Shown here one piece after another: positions 60,201 through 64,000 of a DNA stretch of 64,000 nucleotides. Location of the stretch: positions 5,461,920-5,525,919 of the forward strand of contig CM067589.1 in NCBI GenBank assembly GCA_034336665.1. The letters are read 5' to 3'. The notes under the pieces are model-generated. The model was given only the letters and a program-made list of their open reading frames with translations, did no database searches and was not told where the DNA came from. The first letter of the stretch is position 1; each line of letters opens with the position of its first letter. A program made the translations under genes and the position numbers. The stretch is from Luscinia megarhynchos. Taxonomy: Eukaryota; Chordata; Aves; Passeriformes; Turdidae.

Positions 60201-62567
60201 CAGCTCCTGTCCCAGCACTGCTCCATCGTTAACCTTGCACATCCACATGATTCACCTGGAGCCACGTCCATTCCCAGCCAGGAAATGTGGAATTGGAGTC
60301 TGATGAGTTGCCTCTGATTTCAGCCTGGGGCTGGCAGTCCAGGCAGGAGGGATTTGCATCCACAATGCCAAAGGGGGGCTTGATTTTTGCTCTGGACGAT
60401 CAGGGAAGTGAGCATGGAATTGGGATCATCACTGAGAGCACTCACTTCATTTCTTGGGGTCGTGGAAGCAGAGAATCCTGGAGTGGTTTGGGTTGGAAGG
60501 GACATAAAAGTCCCTCCAGTGCCACCCCTGCCATGGCAGGGACACCTCCCACTGTCCCAGCTGCTCCCAGCCCTGCCCAGCCTGGCCTGGGGCACTGCCA
60601 GGGATCCAGGGGCAGCCACAGCTGCTCTGGGCACCTGTGCCAGCCCTGCCCACCCTGCCAGAACAATTCCTGCCCAATATCCCACCCAGCCCTGCCCTGG
60701 GCACTGGGAGCCATTCCCTGTGTCTGTCCCTCCATCCCTTGTCCCCAGTCCCTCTCCAGCTCTCCTGGAGCCCCTTCAGGCCCTGGAAGGGGCTCTGAGC
60801 TCTCTCTGGAGCTTCTCCTCTCCATGAGCACCCCCAGCTCTCCCAGCCTGGCTCCAGAGGAGCCTTTGGAGCATCTCCAGGGCCTCCTCTGGAATTTGTA
60901 GCCCCCATAGTGCAGAGGATGCCATGGAAATGGTGCAGGGAATGGAAGAGCTCTGTCATGAGGAAAGGCTGGGAGAGCTGGGGGTGCTCAGCTGGAGAAG
61001 AAGCTCCAGGGAGAGCTCAGAGCCCCTTCCAGGGCCTGAAGGGGCTCCAGGAGAGCTGGGAGAGGGACTGGGGACAGGGATGGAGGGACAGACACAGGGA
61101 ATGGCTCCCAGTGCCCAGGGCAGGGCTGGGCTGGGATATTGGGCAGGAATAAGGAGATCCCAGAACCCTCCCACCCTGTCCATGGGATCTGAGCTCTCTG
61201 AGCCACGCTCCTCACGCTGGTGCAAACAGGGAAAGGGATGAATGCAGCTCAGGTGGACAGGGGGCAGCAGGAGCCCCAGGATTAAATCCAGATTTTAATT
61301 ATGCATTCCTGCTTCCTCAGATATTTTCCTGGAATGAGATTCCTTCCCTTGGCTGGCACAATTCAGGTTGCAAAATGCACCTTTTCCAATCAATTTGGCT
61401 TTTCCCTGCTAAGCTGAAGGATAAATGACATCTCTGCAGAGTTACTTATGCAATTATGCACCTTCATATGCATTTATTGCTTAATTTTTCCACTGCTATG
61501 AGATGAAACCCTTGGAATGACATATTCCTTATTCTCCAGGCGACAATTTTTGCCCAGGATTTGGGCCATTCCACTTTTGGATGGAAACTGAGATGCAATT
61601 TAAAAAAGGATATCCAAAAGCAGCACTTAAAAATTGGTTTTTCAACCAGTTAATTTGTTTAAAATCCCAGATATGGGAAAATTGAGTTGCTCAAAAAATG
61701 TTTGGCAGTAAAATTTACTGAATTAGGAAGGGGGGCAGATGTGAGATGGTGGCACCACAGAGTGACCCTGGTGCTCACAGCCCTGGCATTGGTGAATCAA
61801 GGGGGCTCTGCCAGGAGCAACCCAGCACTTCCATAAAACCCATTAATCCCTTCCTGCGGGGTGAGAAGGCTCTGGAGAAACCTCAGAGCCCCCTTCCAGG
61901 GCCTACAGGGGCTCGCAGGAGAGCTGGAGAGGGACTGGGGCCAAGGGATGGAGGGACAGACACAGGGAATGGCTCCCAGTGCCCAGGGCAGGGCTGGCTG
62001 GGATATTGGGCAGGAATTCCTGGCTGGGAGGGTGGGGAGGGGCTGGGGTGGAATTCCCAGAGCAGCTGTGGCTGCCCCTGGATCCCTGGCAGTGTCCCAG
62101 GCCAGGCTGGGCAGGGCTGGGAGCAGCTGGGACAGTGGGAGGTGTCCCTGACCGTGGCACTGGGTGGGTTTAAGGTCCCTCCCAATCCGAACCATTCCAG
62201 GATTCTCTAAATTCACTAGGAGTGAGTTTCCCACTGTTGTTTGTGTCCCTCAATCCCCTCTATCCCATTCCAACAGCATTTTTGGGGCTCTCCAGGGGTT
62301 CTCCCTGCCCTTAGCCTTGGTGCTGCTCTCCCTTTCCCTGGAAATCCCTTTCCCTGGAAATCCCTTTCCCACATCCACGCATGCCCTGCATCCCATGGAT
62401 GACCCCCCAAGGACCCTCGGGAATCGCTGCCCTGCTCCCAGCTCAGGCTCACCCCGCTGCCCGGGCGGGGCCGGGCTCTGGCTCTCGCTGCGGACCCTGC
62501 GCAGACACTCCGCCTCCCGCTGCTGCAGCTGCAGCACCGCCGAGCAGTCGGGATGGCTCCCTCGCAC
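54197..62567 (-). CDS. Class B1 peptide-hormone GPCR, GHRH-receptor-like (probably GHRHR2/PRP-type); signal-peptide exon missing
   Basis: Seven-helix plasma-membrane receptor for a secretin-family peptide, expected to raise cAMP through Gs. Twelve exons give 400 aa in frame. The extracellular domain has [19 protein letters not shown] and NCTEWGW, the class B cysteine and Trp signature. TM3 has [15 protein letters not shown]2 [13 protein letters not shown]6 [14 protein letters not shown] and TM7 [18 protein letters not shown] resembles GHRH receptor (YWRLSKSTL) rather than VPAC, PAC1 or secretin receptors (RLARSTL), whereas [10 protein letters not shown] and LNGEVQAEI resemble VPAC and PAC1. 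The tail is short, ending NLATQDFTA. Exon lengths 108, 98, 133, 154, 61, 92, 130 and 42 are class B typical. I infer the GHRH-like peptide (PRP) receptor lost in mammals. VPAC-type is the main alternative. Human comparisons are from memory. Confidence 0.85.
54462..54503 (-). CDS. Receptor exon 12 (TM7)
   Basis: 42-nt micro-exon encoding [14 protein letters not shown]. Length and content are class B typical; donor GTGAGT. Confidence 0.96.
54748..54877 (-). CDS. Receptor exon 11 (TM6, ECL3)
   Basis: 130 nt encoding [20 protein letters not shown] and [20 protein letters not shown]. Donor GTGAGA. Confidence 0.96.
55067..55158 (-). CDS. Receptor exon 10 (TM5, ICL3)
   Basis: 92 nt encoding [20 protein letters not shown] and [10 protein letters not shown], the third intracellular loop that contacts G protein. 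Confidence 0.94.
55285..55351 (-). CDS. Receptor exon 9 (ECL2-TM5)
   Basis: 67 nt encoding [19 protein letters not shown] and AIF. CWD carries the conserved ECL2 cysteine. Family exons here are usually about 70 nt, so one codon may be deleted in ECL2. Confidence 0.94.
55438..55850 (+). mobile_element. Solo LTR of an endogenous retrovirus
   Basis: About 410 bp of AT-richer sequence starting near TGATGCCTTAAGTTTGGAGC with AATAAATACTCATTTGATTT (polyadenylation signal) about 60 bp before the end. No internal genes. Lies in receptor intron 8, between exons 8 and 9, antisense to the gene. Boundaries approximate. Confidence 0.6.
56038..56098 (-). CDS. Receptor exon 8 (TM4)
   Basis: 61 nt encoding [19 protein letters not shown]. 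Donor GTAAGA. Confidence 0.92.
56543..56696 (-). CDS. Receptor exon 7 (TM3-TM4)
   Basis: 154 nt encoding [34 protein letters not shown] and the start of TM4 (WGYILVGW). The Cys of TCKA is the TM3 partner of the ECL2 disulfide. Confidence 0.96.
56740..56878. repeat. 53-bp tandem repeat, 2.7 copies
   Basis: GTCCTGGGGGCACAGGGGGT, TGTCACCCCCCAGCTCAGGG, TACCTCACACCCT repeated nearly identically, about 45 nt upstream of receptor exon 7 in gene sense. Confidence 0.95.
57391..57523 (-). CDS. Receptor exon 6 (TM2, ECL1)
   Basis: 133 nt encoding [20 protein letters not shown] and [20 protein letters not shown]. LHCxRNxIHxxFFxSFIL is the class B TM2 signature. Confidence 0.96.
57936..58033 (-). CDS. 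Receptor exon 5 (TM1)
   Basis: 98 nt encoding [20 protein letters not shown] and [11 protein letters not shown], the stalk and TM1. Acceptor CCTTCCAG, donor GTAGGG. Confidence 0.94.
58034..58754 (-). other. Receptor intron 4: GC-AG intron nearly filled by a heptamer array
   Basis: 721-bp intron with donor GCACGT and acceptor CCTTCCAG. The tandem array at 58170-58722 makes up about three quarters of it. Confidence 0.82.
58170..58722. repeat. GGGACAT heptamer array, about 78 copies
   Basis: Units GGGACAT with frequent variants GGGATAT, GAGACAT, GGGACAC and GGGATGT. The array ends about 32 nt from the GC splice donor of receptor exon 4. Confidence 0.97.
58755..58864 (-). CDS. Receptor exon 4 (end of extracellular domain)
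   Basis: 110 nt encoding [20 protein letters not shown] and [16 protein letters not shown], with possible sequons NCT and NDT. It must end at AAG|GCACGT to stay in frame with exon 5, so the donor is GC rather than GT. Confidence 0.88.
59673..59780 (-). CDS. Receptor exon 3 (ligand-binding domain)
   Basis: 108 nt encoding [20 protein letters not shown] and [13 protein letters not shown]. WDGLxCW is a class B hallmark. The donor is the weak AAG|GTCTGA. Confidence 0.92.
60470..60890 (-). mobile_element. CR1 LINE 3' tail (left arm of inverted pair)
   Basis: Reverse copy: TGGAGTGGTTTGGGTTGGAA, GGGACACCTCCCACTGTCCC, GCCCCTTCAGGCCCTGGAAG, CCCCCAGCTCTCCCAGCC. Confidence 0.92.
60945..61150 (+). mobile_element. 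CR1 LINE fragment (right arm of inverted pair)
   Basis: Forward copy: GCTGGGAGAGCTGGGGGTGC, GCCCCTTCCAGGGCCTGAAG, GGATATTGGGCAGGAAT. It stops early, so its 3' terminus is missing. Confidence 0.9.
61270..61745. promoter_or_regulatory. AT-rich island with clustered TATGCA motifs in receptor intron 2
   Basis: About 480 bp of AT-rich DNA in a GC-rich intron. It contains AATTATGCAT (61297), TTATGCAATTATGCA (61446-61460) and CATATGCATTTA (61465), which resemble POU-domain (Pit-1/Oct) sites. Function is inferred from motif shape only. Confidence 0.35.
61860..62215 (+). mobile_element. CR1 LINE 3' tail
   Basis: Forward copy ending GGTCCCTCCCAATCCGAACC and ATTCCAGGATTCTCT, about 240 nt from receptor exon 2. 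Confidence 0.9.
62453..62567 (-). CDS. Receptor exon 2 (start of ligand-binding domain)
   Basis: 115 nt encoding [20 protein letters not shown] and [15 protein letters not shown] aligns with HPEC of GHRH receptor. Acceptor GTCCCCAG, donor GTGAGC. The upstream signal-peptide exon is not in the window. Confidence 0.88.
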
Positions 62568-63669
62568 CTGGGGACAGGGGAAAGGGCAGGCAGGACCACC
62601 GTGGGATTGCAACCGGGCTCATCAGTTGTGGAAATGGAACCGTGGAGTTGGAAGGGGCTGCCGAGCCCACCCCGCTCTCCCCCTGCCGTGGGCACGGACA
62701 GCGCCCACCGCCCCAGTGGGATGTGGGCACAGCAAACCCCACAGCCCCAGCTCTGGGATTTGCCAGCAGAGGTGATGGAACACCAGGGAGAATGCCCAGA
62801 TCCCAAAATGTGAGAGCTGTGGTGGTTCAGTGTGCAGGGACTGGATTGTGTGGGAATCCCTGCTTTGGGAATTGATTGCTCAGCTTCCAGCTGGAGAACC
62901 AGTCTGAACTGAGAGCAGGCCAGGACCTTTGCCTGTCCATTCCCAAACATCCCTTCCCAAACAGCCATTCCCAAGTGTCTGTGCCTATTCCCAAGCATCC
63001 ATGGCCATTGTCAAGCCTCTATTCATGTCCACTCCCACGTATCTCTGCCCATTCCTGCAGCATCTGGGTTCAGGGCTGTCTGGGACAGGCACCTGGGACC
63101 AAGACTATGGATTGCTGATTGTTTCAGGTGAGGGGCCAGACATGTACAAGCTGGAGAAAAGAGGGATGAGGGTGGATCTGTGAACTTCCCGACAGAGGGA
63201 AGTGTGGGACATTGGAGCATCCCTTGGCTGAGCCCTGCCCTGCCCTGCCCTGACCATGCAGCCACTCCTCAGGGTTCCTTCACCTTCCCCAGGAGATTTT
63301 GTTTCCTTTTCCTGCTGAACACAAGATTTCAAGGGAATTTGCAGCCTGGAAAAGGTATTTTGGGGATGGCTCCGAGCACAGCACCAGGAAGGCACAGGAA
63401 TTCTCCTCCTCCATCCTGCCAGTGATGGGAGACATGGATGGGGCAGAGGGGTTTCTCTTACCCCCTTTTAGCTGCAGGGCTGCTGGGTTTGGTTTGTTAT
63501 TTATGGCAGCAGGGCCAGGATGCTGGAGCAGGAACAGTAAATGTGTGGGTTCCCTTCCGAGCTCCCTGCAGAGCAGGGAATGCAGCTATGCCTCAGTTTC
63601 CCCCTGGAAGGGACCTGATGCTACCAGTCTCTAAAACCCTGCAAGTTTCCAGTGCTCCCACAGCCCAGC
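62568..63669. other. Upstream of receptor exon 2; no signal-peptide exon seen
   Basis: Probably intron 1 of the receptor. I looked for a minus-strand ATG with a hydrophobic leader followed by a donor and saw none that convinced me. No other gene recognised. Confidence 0.45.
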
Positions 63670-63932
63670 TTCCTTTTCCTTTTCCTTTTCCTTTTCCTTT
63701 TCCTTTTCCTTTTCCTTTTCCTTTTCCTTTTCCTTTTCCTTTTCCTTTTCCTTTTCCTTTTCCTTTTCCTTTTCCTTTTCCTTTTCCTTTTCCTTTTCCT
63801 TTTCCTTTTCCTTTTCCTTTTCCTTTTCCTTTTCCTTTTCCTTTTCCTTTTCCTTTTCCTTTTCCTTTTCCTTTTCCTTTTCCTTTTCCTTTTCCTTTTC
63901 CTTTTCCTTTTCCTCTCCCTTTCCCTTTTCCC
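63670..63932. repeat. (CCTTTT)n hexanucleotide tract
   Basis: About 43 units, almost uninterrupted polypyrimidine on the plus strand, giving poly-LF and EKEK open frames that are not genes. Confidence 0.98.
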
Positions 63933-64000
63933 CAGAGCATCCTGACCAGTTCAGTCCCTCTGGCAGCACAACCCCCCCGTGTCCCCCCCATTCCCGCGGG

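Noticed and set aside
63593..63991. GKGKGK and EKEKEK proteins
   Set aside because: Pure translation of the hexanucleotide tract in several frames.
62568..64000. Signal-peptide exon of the class B receptor
   Set aside because: No minus-strand ATG with a hydrophobic leader and a suitable donor; the exon probably lies beyond the window.

Overview
The window is vertebrate nuclear DNA, almost certainly from a bird and probably from a small GC-rich chromosome. The support is a 25-coding-exon gene with GT-AG introns, about twenty truncated 3' tails of CR1-type LINEs (the dominant avian LINE, several ending in ATTCTGTG-like repeats), several avian-type retroviral LTRs, and very many minisatellites. 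A passerine is my guess from the LTR and CR1 flavour, not a demonstrated point.

Region 1-3524 is the 3' flank of the first gene: a 53-bp minisatellite, two candidate minus-strand polyadenylation signals and an AT-rich probable 3' UTR. Region 3525-39014 (minus strand) is a complete SCN4A gene for the skeletal-muscle voltage-gated sodium channel Nav1.4. I assembled 25 coding exons whose lengths sum to 5559 nt (1852 aa plus stop), in frame throughout, with all four pore residues D/E/K/A, four S4 sensors, the IFM inactivation particle and an IQ motif. Two introns have non-GT-AG ends: intron 2 starts ATATCCTT with a U12 branch site but ends in AA, and intron 22 is AT-AC with a U2-like donor and branch site. 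The introns carry LTRs, CR1 tails and several large tandem arrays.

Region 39015-54196 is about 15 kb of intergenic DNA holding five CR1 tails facing plus and one facing minus, one solo LTR, three CpG-rich segments, and G-rich tandem repeats. I recognise no coding exon in it.

Region 54197-62567 (minus strand) is a class B1 (secretin-family) peptide-hormone GPCR lacking only its signal-peptide exon. Twelve exons give 400 aa in frame. Its motifs place it in the GHRH/PACAP/VIP/secretin branch and most resemble GHRH receptors; I infer the non-mammalian GHRH-like (PRP-type, GHRHR2) receptor. The 3' end of the window is a long CCTTTT polypyrimidine tract.

The two genes are transcribed in the same direction but have no evident functional link: one drives muscle action potentials, the other is a Gs-type peptide receptor. 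The interest lies in the unusual splice sites, the repeat-driven change in an extracellular channel loop, and the receptor's placement beside SCN4A.
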